A stretch of 64,000 nt of DNA from Diphasiastrum complanatum (GCA_029204225.1 CM055096.1:76235521-76299520), one strand, 5' to 3'; shown: positions 46,737-57,694, numbered from the stretch's first letter. Program-made: numbers and translations. The notes: generated from the letters alone by a model not told the origin.

Positions 46737-47981
46737 ATGATTCAAAATTTGTGGTCTAGATCTTGTGTAGATCCTTCTAGATTGTTGAATGTGTTCAAAT
46801 CTAGTTTCTTGAGAGTCACAAATTACATTTTGAAAAGTCATATCACAAGGTTTTACTTCCTCATCATGGCATCAATAGGTGGCAACCTATTGGAGGCAAG
46901 TAAGGCTCCTAAATGCAACCTTTGTGGCAAGAGAGATCGTTTTGTCTCAAGATGCTACAAAATGAAGACCAATTCATACAAGGAGAACCAAAGCAAGGGG
47001 GCCGAGGTGAAGGATGGAGCTTCAAGTTCAAAGTGCAAAGGCAAGAAGGGCAAATCCAAGGGAAGTTGTTTCCTTTGTGGAAAGATGCATGAGGCTTGGA
47101 GCCTCACAAGGACTTACAAGATTTGTCTTCAAAAGTCCATCATCTCACATTTCAAACCTTTAGAAGTTTTTCATTTGGAAGTGAATTATTTGGTTCAAGA
47201 TGAAAAGATAAATGTCACTTTCATTAATGTCACTTGGATTTATTTCATGTCCTTGGAAAGCATTTTGCTTGGAACTTTAGATAAGTTCAAATTTGTTAAT
47301 GAGGAGCAATCACAAAATGAAAATAGTTTCATTTATGCTCTCGTGACATCTTATGAGGAACTATTTTGGTTTGAAGAGATTTTTGTATCTCAAAGGTGGA
47401 TTAAGGCAATACTAGTTGAGTGTGATGCCTTAATAGATAGCAAAGCATGTTTTCCTTGTAAACTTACATTGAATAGGAAGTCAAGGAAATGGAAATGTCT
47501 TCATAATGTATTTTCTTTTCGTTTCAATAAGATCATGAATGATGTGTTCATTCATAATGTTGAAGATTGTAAATTTTCATGTATTGAGGCAAATTGTAAA
47601 CTCTTTATGAGAGTAAGTGAATCATCCTCTAAGGAAACTTATCTCCATAATGAAGTATTTAGCCTCATTAGATCTGAGATTAGCATGGTAATCAAGCATG
47701 GAGATATGATGAAAACTCTTTGTTATTATAGCATGCATAGTCTTGCCAATGTTGATGAGCCTAATTCTCGAGATCTTGGCAACATGATGTTGGATCTTTG
47801 TGATCCTTATGAGTCAATAAGGACTCTTTATTTTCTCATGGAGTTGCAAATATTTTCAAGGAGGAGGAGCTTTTGGATCACCCATATGTTTCAAGGATGG
47901 AACACATCAATTAAGTATTGCAAAGCTCTCAAGTTCATCAAAGAAGTCAACATCAAAGAGGCACTATCATGGATATGGTGA
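46737..47981 (+). CDS. Element N single ORF: zinc-knuckle-like protein of unknown family
   Basis: An uninterrupted 414-residue frame; the ATG at 46737 is first in frame. A second ATG at 46866 (MASIGGNLLEASKAPKCN) may be the real start. Near residues 60-75 it has CNLCGKRDRFVSRC, and about 45 residues later CFLCGKMHEAWSL. Both are degenerate zinc knuckles, separated by a Lys/Ser-rich basic linker. Further on, ALIDSKACFPCKL recalls a retropepsin D-S-G-A loop with Gly replaced by Lys; this may be chance. The rest (RSEISMVIKHGDMM, MMLDLCDPYESIRTLYFLME) matches nothing I know. It lies between the LTRs of a 3.12-kb element lacking RT and integrase. A gag-derived protein of a non-autonomous element is the most likely reading. 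Confidence 0.55.
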   Translation: MIQNLWSRSCVDPSRLLNVFKSSFLRVTNYILKSHITRFYFLIMASIGGNLLEASKAPKCNLCGKRDRFVSRCYKMKTNSYKENQSKGAEVKDGASSSKCKGKKGKSKGSCFLCGKMHEAWSLTRTYKICLQKSIISHFKPLEVFHLEVNYLVQDEKINVTFINVTWIYFMSLESILLGTLDKFKFVNEEQSQNENSFIYALVTSYEELFWFEEIFVSQRWIKAILVECDALIDSKACFPCKLTLNRKSRKWKCLHNVFSFRFNKIMNDVFIHNVEDCKFSCIEANCKLFMRVSESSSKETYLHNEVFSLIRSEISMVIKHGDMMKTLCYYSMHSLANVDEPNSRDLGNMMLDLCDPYESIRTLYFLMELQIFSRRRSFWITHMFQGWNTSIKYCKALKFIKEVNIKEALSWIW

Positions 47982-48107
47982 TTTCGGATCGATATCAACC
48001 TCATTGGCTGATCTTCACACCTTTGAACCAGCAAGGATCCATATTTGAAGACCAATTCAGCCCATGGAGTCAAGCTTAATATCATCATGCTTTTATCAAG
48101 TTAGTTT

Positions 48108-48117
48108 TGAGGAGGAG
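48108..48117 (+). other. Element N polypurine tract
   Basis: GAGGAGGAG immediately precedes the 3' LTR start TGTTAAAATT. Confidence 0.8.
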
Positions 48118-48935
48118 TGTTAAAATTGACAAAAGCTAACTTGATCAAATCTTGTAAATACCATTATGACTAGTACATATCATCATTAGACATGTGTGGA
48201 GCCCGTTCCCACGTGTGAAATAAATGCATTTATCATTTAGATGAGTCATATAGGTTGTACATACCATTTCATTTGAGATCTAGTGCCTAAAATGGCCAAA
48301 ATCTAGTTTTCTAGCTATATGCCACTTGGCATCATTTTATTGGTAGGAAAAGCTATTTCACATGGATAGGACTTCTCACATGTGTGAAACATCAGTAGTA
48401 GGTGAGATCCAACTTGTAGTAGATATTTGTGCAAGTCCCTATAAATTAGGAAAATTGCCTAAATCAAGGGAGGTGGCCATAAGTTAGGAAACTTGGTCCA
48501 TGTGCCATATTGATAATTATTGGTGGATCCTTTGATGAGTAGGCACTCTCACACGTGCCAAATCAGCTGAGTAAGCATCAGCTCTTGTGTATATATGGTG
48601 GCTCATTTGGCCATAATTGACAAGAAAGCTAATCTTGGTTTTGGTGCATTTCTTGAGTAATCTCTCCATTTGTCTTGTGATTTTATGCTTCTAATGGTTT
48701 CTAAGCTTAGTGTTCTTCATTATTTGCTGGTAGTCCATACTCTGACAGGTCTTCACATGTGTGAAACCAGCAAGTTCTGATCATATTTGATTGTTCTTGT
48801 TAGATTTGTTGATGTAGATTTGATCTAGTGCTATCTAATCTTGTGTAGATTGGTAGATCAATCTAATCTAACACTCAATCAAACTTGTGGATCTGATTTG
48901 GATCCATTCTTGGTCCTTTTTGCTGTACTTTCACA
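48118..48935 (+). mobile_element. Element N 3' LTR, 818 bp
   Basis: It runs from TGTTAAAATTGACAAAAGC to ACTTTCACA. It contains several CACGTGTGA or CACATGTGTGA palindromes (48208-48218, 48376-48387, 48549-48558, 48752-48765). It is followed by the target duplication GGGGC. Confidence 0.88.
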
Positions 48936-50765
48936 GGGGCTACCATTCCCATCACAGCTACCCATGTCGCCTCACCTCCAGACACAGAAGCTATTTCTCC
49001 AAACACGCAGTATTTTATGAATTTGTTCAATGATTCCGACCCCCTTGGGGCCTCAGAAGTTTTTGAAATGCCCCAGAGCCCTATGCCCTTTGAACTCCAA
49101 TCCCTTGGAAGAGGATTCGAACAATTTCATGATACTACTACTGGTGTTGAAGATTCATTCCAGCTACCCCAGCAACCTCAAGCTGAAACCGCACCAGCCA
49201 CACTTCAGGTCGAGCAAGCAATCAAATCACCAAAGCAGTTCGACGACATGCCTGAGGGCTATGAAGAGGAGGACCTCATTGAAGAAGAAGAGTTACAGGC
49301 ACTTGCTCCACGCCAACCAAGGACAGTACCATCAGGTCCTTCTGCTGCTACCACCTCCACAATAGTAGATTTTGGTGATGCTCTTGGTTTGGTCTCAAGC
49401 CTTGCGCAAGTGATCCAGTCTATGATGGATAAGAAAAAAGAAATGGAGCAGTGAATCTCAGATCTGGGATCGAAGAATACTCTCATTAGCTTGAAAATTA
49501 TTCAGTTGGACAGAGAGTTGAAGATCGCCAAGCAGCATGAAGAAAAATATGAAAGCTGAGAAGAAGACGGCACAACAATTGGCTGATCGCCTGGAAGAAT
49601 ATGTTAGCTCACTGTAGAATGCCCTGACAACTGCTCAAGATCAGGTGGACAAGGCCGTGCAGGATGCAAAGCAACAAGTGCAGCTGCTACAGGGTCAATT
49701 GCAGATGGCAAAACAAGATCGCACATGTATCCAAGGTGAATTGGATGCGACCACCCTTGAACGTGATGCGTATCTCCAAATGCAAATAGCAGATCATCCG
49801 GGAACTCCGACGAAGATCACGTATTTGTTCAAAAAAGTTGAAACTTACAAAGTGGCACTTCAGGGATTCCAAGGCCACTTTGACAAAGTGCAGTTTCAAC
49901 TGAGTTAGCAAAGGCTAAAGCAACCATCAGTGCCTACAAAAAAGTTGCTGCTCAGATGTTGGAAGCTGGACCTCAAATCTCAGTTCCGGTCATGCCGCAA
50001 TTCTCCCCTTGGCACCAAGCTGAAGCACCAATGGATACAGGGTTGGATTCGGGCACGGACCATGGTGGAGCCCCAAACATTGAAGAACAACAGCCAGTGC
50101 AACCGAGTCCATCTTCATCAAGGACCACACCACTATTCAGAAGGCCAATCAGCGTCGAGGACCAGATTCAGAATTTTTTAGCGCAACATCCTCATGAGTC
50201 CTCGCGTGGTAGTTGGGTCCTTAATTTTAAGACCTCTGAAATAGAGTCCGGCAAGGAATTGGATAAAATACCCACATTGGAAGAGCAGCCAGCTTGGAGA
50301 GTTACCATTTTTGAGAAAACTCCAGAATCTATTAGGAGTTATGTGGCTAGCCCTCGCCAATTGCGCGTAGATCCATATTATGTATCGATGTCGCGCAAGA
50401 ATAAGTGGAAGGATTTGGGACTGGCCATGGACAAAATTACTATCCATATGCCAAATTGGCCAATCATCCATCAACCTTACACTTGGGACATATCAGTGGA
50501 TTTCCACAGGGCATTACAAACGTACCAACGGGAGTATTTACACTCTCCCGATCCGACAATGAGACAATCGACACTTTTTGCGAAAGACTTGACTTTGTTG
50601 GCATCCGTGGCAACGAGATGGGATGATTGCCTTCCTCCTTTGGCATTCAATCCAAATAAGCCAATGGTCTTAGAGAATATCAAGGATATTCAGCTGCCGG
50701 TGGCTCGACTGTATTTCCACACAGCAATGATGGGAGGCTCTTGGGAATCTCGCTTCACATCCTAG
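48936..50765 (+). pseudogene. Element B accessory ORF, coiled coil and C-terminal domain
   Basis: Directly after N it resumes ATIPITATHVASPPDTEAIS. An open frame 49017-49454 is acidic and Pro/Gln-rich (DMPEGYEEEDLIEEEELQAL) and ends VSSLAQVIQSMMDKKKEMEQ with a TGA. Heptad-rich segments follow (LKIIQLDRELKIAKQ; AKQQVQLLQGQLQMAKQD, 49645-49908). The last frame (49956-50765) carries the conserved C-terminal domain: EDQIQNFLAQHPHESSR, WRVTIFEKTPESIRSYVA, DKITIHMPNWPIIHQPYTWD, RALQTYQREYLHSPDPTMRQ, TRWDDCLPPLAFNPNKPM. It ends MMGGSWESRFTS with a TAG. There are two or three frame breaks overall. It is the same protein as the 0.4-2.9 kb relic. I do not recognise the domain. Confidence 0.7.
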
Positions 50766-50947
50766 ACAACTTCAAAATGGATTGCCGGAGCCCATCGTTG
50801 TTTTTTTCTGCATAATTTGGATTTTAATACTGCCTGACTTGATTTTATGGAGAAGGTGCAGTATCATTTAATAAAGATTTGTCGCGAAGCCAATAAAAGT
50901 CCATAGTAACTGCATCTCACAAGTGTCGTGGGACCACCACCAGTTTT

Positions 50948-50957
50948 GGTGGGGGAT
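50948..50957 (+). other. Element B polypurine tract
   Basis: GGTGGGGGA lies just before the 3' LTR start, separated by TAC. Confidence 0.65.
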
Positions 50958-50959
50958 AC

Positions 50960-51698
50960 TGTTGGAGGGTTTGCAGATCCCAAGGGAATTCTAACCCTAG
51001 TTAATAAGTGAGAGGGATTTGGCACCCTGCATGTGTAAGTCCAACCCGATGATCACATAGTTATTTGATTAGTTACAAGTCAATAAAAGAACTTTAGGCC
51101 TTTTTGCGGGACTTTTAATGTCGCAGGGCCTAAATGTCAAGTTAGTGAATAAAGTTGGATTTCCCTCCAATTTGGATGGTTCCCACTCTTTTTCAAATTT
51201 GAATAATTAGGGAGGCAGAAATGGACCAATAGGATATAGAGGCCAGGGTCCTCCTCTCTACTATAAAAGGAGACCAACTCGAGTTCCTACACATGCTCAT
51301 TTCTTCATTTCAATAAAGCAGATTGGTTCTCTTGTGAATTGGATTGATGAATGTTCTTGCTCTCTATCACTTTTCCTCCATCTCTCATGCTTTCTTTGGA
51401 TTTGCTAATTGTTGGATCTGACTGTTATTGGGATTGCATGTTATTATACTTTTTATGAGGGAGAAAGGGAGAGAGAGAAAGAGTAAGCTATCTTGTTGTG
51501 GATCTAGTGTTAATGGATGTAGTGTTAATGCTCAGGGTTAATGGATGTTAGAGTTAGATGTGAATCTTCTATTCATGCTGAGAACTATACTATCGCTCTC
51601 ATGGGAACGAATCTATGAGTGACAACTAACTTCATCTCTTTCATGCTAGATTGATTAGATCTTGGATTGAAGTTAGGCAAGGAAAGAAACCCAATACA
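50960..51698 (+). mobile_element. Element B 3' LTR, 739 bp
   Basis: It begins TGTTGGAGGGTTTGCAG and ends ACCCAATACA. The right two-thirds match 37294-37794. A TATA box (TATAAAAGG) lies near 51262. A right flank duplication cannot be checked because the left end of B is missing. Confidence 0.9.
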
Positions 51699-53276
51699 AC
51701 TTGCTAGCCTAAGCAATGCTGAAAAGATCAGAGAAATTGAACGTCCGTTTAAAAGACCTAGCTTTTTCATGTTGCAAGACAAATTCTTTCAAAACTCCAA
51801 TAAAAGAACGGGCACTTCTAACCTCAACAACCCAAACTCTGTCATATCTGGCCAAGGTGGGAATAAAAGAAAAAAATTTACAGGATACAAAAGCAAAAAT
51901 GGACAGGGGAGAAGTACAAAGGAAGATCTACCGATCAAGAAGCTGAAATTTTATAGGGATTGACATTTCTACAGGATGATGAGGTTCTCGACAGGAGAGA
52001 AGTGATCAGAAACACTATGGATCGTCTACAGCTCATTACGCATAATAAAAAGGAAACTCTCTTTCTTCATCTATTTACCGCAATAGGATGTTTGAGACCA
52101 TTCATGTGAAGCGTTATACATGAGTCCTTTTACGATATTGTGTTTGGTTGATCGTATAAATCAAAGGTCAAAATGGATTGGTATTTTCCTTATGAAGTTA
52201 TTTGCAATTTTAAAATTGAAAATCTTTAAATGTTTTCATATACTACTTTGAAGATGGATTACAAATGCACATGATTGCCGCTTTTCTTGACTCACGAGAT
52301 TCCTAACAGGTGCTCTTGGTATGTTGTATCCTTTCATTATGGAAGGTGCAGGCCTCATAAAGGAGTGTCCTAATGGGGATACAACCTTACTTTGGCAATG
52401 TGATTCATCTATCAGTCAAAACACTTACTGACACTTTCCAAAAAAAATGACTTCTCTTGAGAAAAACTGTGTCTGATCATAAACAAACCTTTGGAACAAA
52501 AAGTTTTTCTTGGACTACTATTTGATTTGCCTGAAAACATCAATACTATTTTGGTGGGCAGTTAGCTTTCTCTTAGGAGGGAGTTGATGCTAAAAATACA
52601 CTCAGAAAATGCAAATTCTAGCTAAAAACTCTGGTGACAAACTGATAAACAAAATCTTAAACGATTCGCAAAACTTTCTCGAAACTCGAATTATTTCTGT
52701 TTGAGAATAATTCATGTTGGATCAAGTAGGCTCTGTAACACAATCAAACGAAACGGGACAAATTCTAAACGAAAACGAAACGAAACGAAGCGAAACAAAA
52801 CTTAAACAAGCTCTGACAATGCTGGAAGCATACAAATCGTGAAATTGATTTACGCTTATAGCGAAGCGAAACGAAAGCATTTGCAAACGAAATCAGCTCG
52901 TCAAGAATTCAGATATGATTGTTGGTCACTGTCAGCTATATCATTCTTACAATCCTTCAGAGAGTAGACAGACACCAACATATGCATTAACTAGAAAGTA
53001 TATAGTTCGCGAACAATTTCGTGTCGCATCTTGTAACTTACAGATTAGGAAAATTAGTGTGGGATGTGGCTAGGTGTCCGAGGACGGGATCCCAGAACGC
53101 GGCTCATGGAAGGGGCAAAAGGCTCCATGATAACCTCTGAATCAGAAAGGTTAAGTTGCATCATGGTGCAACCTCTGAACCAGAAAGTTCAAGTTGTATC
53201 CATTGAAGGCCCACCGAATTCCTACAAGAGCTAACTACCCCCTAAGAGATTCACTAACTACGGGTACGGTTGGTGG

Positions 53277-53278
<2 letters not shown>
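51699..53278. other. Non-coding flank; short Lys/Asn-rich frame; CGAAA repeats
   Basis: 51704-51963 is open on the plus strand and Lys/Asn-rich (NGQGRSTKEDLPIKKLKFYR), but too short and simple to call a gene. A CGAAAA/CGAAA pentamer run lies at 52748-52798 and again near 52861-52890. Nothing else is seen. Confidence 0.4.

Positions 53279-53362
<84 letters not shown>
53279..53362. repeat. (TC)42 microsatellite
   Basis: 84 bases of uninterrupted TC. Confidence 0.97.
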
Positions 53363-53364
<2 letters not shown>

Positions 53365-54679
53365 ACCTTCACAAATGCAAAACATGGCTACAAAATGGTG
53401 TCACATGCCTTTTCATAGACAATGCTAGGGTTAGGGTTTTTTGTGGACCCAAACCATGTGCCATAACAACTTGACTTTATAAAAAAGTTTATCGAATTCA
53501 TATTTAACTACTTGGGTTTCTTTTCACTTTGGGCCCATTTGAGAGATAGTCTACCTTTAATTCTCACGCCTTTGGCTTGCGAGTACATTGCACCTTTTTA
53601 TGAGTGTTTGACTTTACATTTTTGCTAGATCTAGTAACTTTTTCTGACTTGGCCATGCATTTGTTCTCGGCATCGTAAAGTATGTTTGTGAGATGCCATG
53701 TTTTGTTTTTGCTTGTTGGCAGTGCACTACTTGTCGATGTTTATTGGTGGTGACGCATATGGTATTCCATATTACATAACATATCTTTTAGTATTGAAAA
53801 ACTTCCAAAAATAAGAGATGAAACATGTACTCCAATTGTCAATTTGTTCATATAGTGTGATATCAATAGTAATTTTTTGGATGTTCACCATAATATACTA
53901 GATTTTCAACACCATGTTTTCATTTATGTTGTTAATTACATTAAATATGTCTTCCTTCCAAGACTAGCCCATAGGCATATTGGAGTTCTTGGGTTCCAAA
54001 AGAATTCTCATATTCATATATTTTATGGAAAATTATTTATCTATTTAATGTTGACTTGTTATGCTTGTTTGTTATTGTTGAATAAATATTTTTCTAGTGG
54101 TTTCCTCATATGTTTGTTTCTTGGGACGTCAAAGTATGCTAGCAAGAGTGACACACCTCCACCAAGTAGGTATGCTTGAAACAAATTCGCATGCCAAGAG
54201 CACAAGGAATGACAATTGGAAGATCCTCTAAATACAATTCTCAAGTACTTGAACTTATGCCAATTGAATCCATAGCACACGTAAAAAAACGTCTAATTTT
54301 GATGTTTGGTTTGTTCACATAGATGAATTTTTTATGCATGTAAAATAGAAAAGTTAAAGCCTAGTCCAACTTGCAATATGATGATATCTTTTCTCCTACT
54401 ATATTCATTCTAGGTACATCTGGTGAATGGTTGTGTGTTGAAAATAGCATATGGCTTTACTACCAATGGATTTCCTACCAAATCATTCTGATCCTGTAAT
54501 GCCAAGTCTTCGCTTTTTCTTTGTGTTTTTGATGCACCTCCAAAGTTGGAATTTGCTTGCATCAGGTGGAATTTGCTTGCATCGATATTTTTGTCCGAAA
54601 TTCTCATCCTGCCGTAAAGGCATCATCAATTCTGAACATAATCTATAAGAGATTAAAATCTCAGACATGTTATTACGCA
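53363..54679. other. AT-rich DNA without recognisable genes
   Basis: Only short frames without protein-like pattern. An 18-base phrase, TGGAATTTGCTTGCATC, is directly repeated at about 54547 and 54565. Confidence 0.4.
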
Positions 54680-54858
54680 GGGGAAGGCCCTACCCCGAGG
54701 GCCTTCCGTGTTGGGAGGGCCTTCCGAGGGCAGGGCCCGACCTGCACGGAAGGCCTGAGGGGTTCGGGCCTTCCCCCCCACAAGATGTATCAATGGCTCT
54801 CCTGCCCTCGGGCAAGGGCCCTCCCAGCACCGAAGGCCCTCGGGGCAAGGCCTTCCCC
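54680..54858. repeat. GC-rich imperfect inverted repeat (fold-back)
   Basis: The left arm 54680-54734 (starting GGGGAAGGCCCTACCCCGAG) pairs with the reverse complement of 54801-54858 (GGGGAAGGCCTTGCCCCGAG) over about 55 bases with several mismatches and small gaps, leaving a loop of about 66 bases. The GC content is far above the surroundings. The loop side also carries GGCCTTCC/GGAAGGCC elements. Confidence 0.85.
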
Positions 54859-54882
54859 CCCACAAGATGTATCAATGGCTCT
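54767..54882. repeat. 34-bp direct repeat, two copies
   Basis: GGCCTTCCCCCCCACAAG followed by ATGTATCAATGGCTCT occurs at 54767-54800 and again at 54849-54882, identical, overlapping the right arm of the fold-back. Confidence 0.92.
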
Positions 54883-54924
54883 TGAAAATTTGATGTGCTC
54901 TAAAGAAACCAAGAAACAAAAGGA

Positions 54925-55431
54925 AAAACATGTCTTTTTGTAGGATATGACAATAATTCATCATACTATAGAGTCTACATGCTAGAGACAAACACTGTGA
55001 AGACAGTCAGGGATGTTAGATTTGATGAGAGCAGAACGATGGCCAACGATGATCCTGTCAGCTATGAAGTTCTTGAAAGAAAATACTATGATCTGCCAAC
55101 TGTGACAGAGTGAGCAGAGGACAAACACAAAGACGAAGATTTTCGAGTCGCTTTGTATTCGAGTGACGAATTAGAAGATGACAAATTCGAGAGGTAGCCT
55201 TCTACTACAGTACTTGTAAACTGAGATGGTTCCGGACCTAGCAGAGCAGACAAAGGCAAAGGCATTGCAGTTCCAGGAGGATTTCATAGAAGGTCGACGA
55301 GACAACGAAGAGCGCCAACAAGATATGTGCCAAGCAGCTTTGCTTCTACATCAGAAGAGTTCTGTGGATTCAGTGACAAACCACAGACATTTGAGGAGGC
55401 AATTGAATGTCCAGAGAAGGATAACATTTAA
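54925..55431 (+). pseudogene. Copia integrase-RT linker fragment
   Basis: The plus-strand frame reads LFVGYDNNSSYYRVYMLETN then TVKTVRDVRFDESR, the integrase C-terminal signature of copia (x-V-G-Y ... Y-R-V-Y ... R-D-V-x-F-D-E). After a TGA it continues acidic (KDEDFRVALYSSDELED). In another frame it reads GGFHRRSTRQRRAPTRYVPS and KPQTFEEAIECPEKDNI with a TAA at 55429, the linker that normally precedes RT (R-R-S-T-R ... P-x-R-Y ... E-x-A). Nothing further of the element is present. Confidence 0.85.
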
Positions 55432-56576
55432 TTAGTCTTTGTTTTTACTTGCTTTCTCATGCAGCTACACACCACACGTGTTACAAGTAAAAATAAATAG
55501 TGTTTTGTTGTGTAGGTTACATCAATTGCTTTTTACTTGCTTTCTTGTTAGTGTTATCATCTACTAATAGTTATGCATCATTGCGTTATTCAAATCAATC
55601 ATCGATCACATAGCCACATTAGATGTGATGGTCACATCTTTAACACTTGCACTAGATCAAGCATCCATCACTCAATCATTCATCATCACCACACAACATT
55701 ATACAACCACAGTCAATAAACACAACATTGGCCACCGAGGATCAATCACAATAGAGCATTGTCAACATGGTTTGAGAGGAGTCAGCCATTCTACACGCCA
55801 CAACTCATCGTGCATGGCAATAAAGTTGTCATGTTTTGGTGCTAGCTAAGGGGGGGTTTGAAGATGTAGTGTTCCACCTACCACGCGGAGGCAAAAGACT
55901 CATTGGGTCCTATATGTGCCAATGGAGCTCTAGGAATGGACTACATATGAACAATATGTGAGTGTCTCCGATATTTTGGGAGAGTTGCAGTATGAACAGA
56001 TCTGAACAAGAAGCTCAATGTTTTCCAGTGCAGAAGTCACATTCAGAAACCTTGCAATTTGAGCAAAATTAGCAGTAACTTGAATTTCAGTTTATAAAAC
56101 ATTGATCAATCAGCTGTGATGGATGGAAGAACGATGATTAGGTTACGAAAAGACAATTATGTGTTCAATTCTGCTGTCAAATCAGGCAGAACAATGAGTC
56201 AATGCTTCAATTGAACAAAAAGCAACTCATTTTAGATAACCAGAAGCAGATAAAAATCGAACTCATTTACCAAGTCAATGGCAAAAGTATTCCAGAGGAA
56301 AAGTTTCTAATAGGGAAGGAAGAAGATTACAGCTGCATGATCTGACCAGCACATATAAGAGGGAGATAATTACAAAAGAGTGGTGCTCATGAAGCTGCTT
56401 ATTTCCAGTCACTGTGGATGGTTGCAACAGCTAGAAGGTGGCATGAAATTTCGCTAGTCATGAGATTTGTATCAATCAGCATGTAATCACTATCCTATCA
56501 TACTCTTAGCTTGCAGCAAACTTTTTTTTTTTGGTGCAAGTTTACAAAGATCTACAGACTAAACAATGTCCAGACT
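55432..56576. other. Intergenic DNA downstream of the lectin-like gene
   Basis: No gene is seen. It serves as the 3' flank of the minus-strand gene ending at 56577. I could not pick a convincing polyadenylation signal. Confidence 0.4.
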
Positions 56577-57530
56577 TCAGAAGACTAGAGCAGCTGCAGA
56601 AAACGTGCTGAAAACTGCAGTGGCTATGGGATGGAGGCCGAACTGTGGGAGGGCATCAGATGTTCCTGTTTCCGCCTTGATATACACACTCAAGCTTTCC
56701 CCTTTCCGCAAGGGATAGAAAGGGAGAGTCTGAACAGGAATGTACTGATGAAACTCGTAGCAATTTTCAGTGTCTACGTCGTATACTACGGCAGAGCAAG
56801 AACAATCCGTTTTGCAAGTGTCCAAACAATTACTTGTGGAGGCTTGGAAGTACGTTTTGTAGGTGATATTGAAGTAGTAGACATAGCCCACGTGAAGGTA
56901 AGTGAAGCTGCTGGCGCCGTCGAAGATGCAAGAGTTGTTTTGATACCAATGCTGGCTGGTGAAGTACTTTTGCTCTTCTAGCTGGCGAAGGTGCAGATAA
57001 TCCCCCTTGTGCTTTACTGCTTGTGAATCAGAGGATTGCCATACAATTGAGGAGTTTTCATCAAGTAGCTGGAGAATTCCTGTCTCGGATAATTGCATGG
57101 CCTTCACCCCCTTCGATCCTGTGCCACTTCTCCACCGAGGGATGACCCCATAGGTTTTTGTGTTTCCGTAGATGACCAGATCGCCATCGTGCTGCAAGTG
57201 TAGGGTGTTCCATTCGTCTTGTGTTCCCTCGCAGTCTCTGTAGTTGACCAGCCATGAGACTCTCTGTGCTTGCTGAGATGAGTTTTGCATCAACACGATG
57301 CTGCATCCGGTGAGTAGCAACGAGAATTTGCCATCACGAGTAGCGAGAATCGGGAGCAGATTGGATATGAAACTGTCCTTGGTATCTGATACTCTTGTGA
57401 CTGTAAATCCAGTGGAGACACGGTTACCGCTACCTGATGCCTGGCTGCACCAAGCTGCTGTGGGAAGAAGCAGCATAAGCACAAACCTTGATAGGACACT
57501 GAGCAGAGTGCACGGTGGGTATATTCCCAT
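56577..57530 (-). CDS. Secreted bulb-type lectin/PAN-like protein, probable GPI anchor
   Basis: An intact 317-residue single-exon frame. The ATG has a good context (A at -3, G at +4). Residues 1-28 form a signal peptide (FVLMLLLPTAAWC). Residues about 45-175 resemble a bulb-type mannose-binding lectin domain, with LQHDGDLVIYGN (112-123), close to the Q-x-D-x-N-x-V-x-Y sugar site but with Asp in place of Asn, and ILQLLDENSSIVWQSSDS (152-169). Residues 235-260 are Cys-rich (CLDTCKTDCSCSAVVYD, then C257), like the PAN/apple region of G-type lectin proteins. Residues 299-317 are hydrophobic after a small-residue stretch (GTSDA), fitting a GPI signal. N-x-S/T sites are at 83, 159, 198 and 221. No kinase domain follows, so it resembles EP1-like secreted lectins more than receptor kinases. 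It probably acts at the cell surface or wall. It is the only convincing host gene here. Confidence 0.85.
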   Translation of the reverse strand: MGIYPPCTLLSVLSRFVLMLLLPTAAWCSQASGSGNRVSTGFTVTRVSDTKDSFISNLLPILATRDGKFSLLLTGCSIVLMQNSSQQAQRVSWLVNYRDCEGTQDEWNTLHLQHDGDLVIYGNTKTYGVIPRWRSGTGSKGVKAMQLSETGILQLLDENSSIVWQSSDSQAVKHKGDYLHLRQLEEQKYFTSQHWYQNNSCIFDGASSFTYLHVGYVYYFNITYKTYFQASTSNCLDTCKTDCSCSAVVYDVDTENCYEFHQYIPVQTLPFYPLRKGESLSVYIKAETGTSDALPQFGLHPIATAVFSTFSAAALVF

Positions 57531-57661
57531 GGTTGCTTCTGTACAGGAAGGTAAGGGGTATGCTAATTCAGATTCTTTTTTGCCAAAGGCAAAATTCCGG
57601 TAAGGAAGATCAGCTCCAAGAGCATGCTTCTTCAGATGCTCAATTGCTGGAAATCATGAGC

Positions 57662-57665
<4 letters not shown>

Positions 57666-57694
<29 letters not shown>
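57666..57694. repeat. (GA)14 in the lectin gene 5' UTR
   Basis: It reads as a CT tract on the gene strand, between the TATA box and the start codon. Confidence 0.9.

Noticed and set aside
54557-54943. 128-codon frame across the GC-rich hairpin
   Set aside because: Its Gly/Pro/Arg-rich part is encoded by inverted and direct repeats, and overlapping frames on both strands are equally open.
56631-57603. Plus-strand frames of 116 and 101 codons opposite the lectin-like gene
   Set aside because: They are antisense shadows of the 317-codon gene, with no signal peptide or domain pattern.
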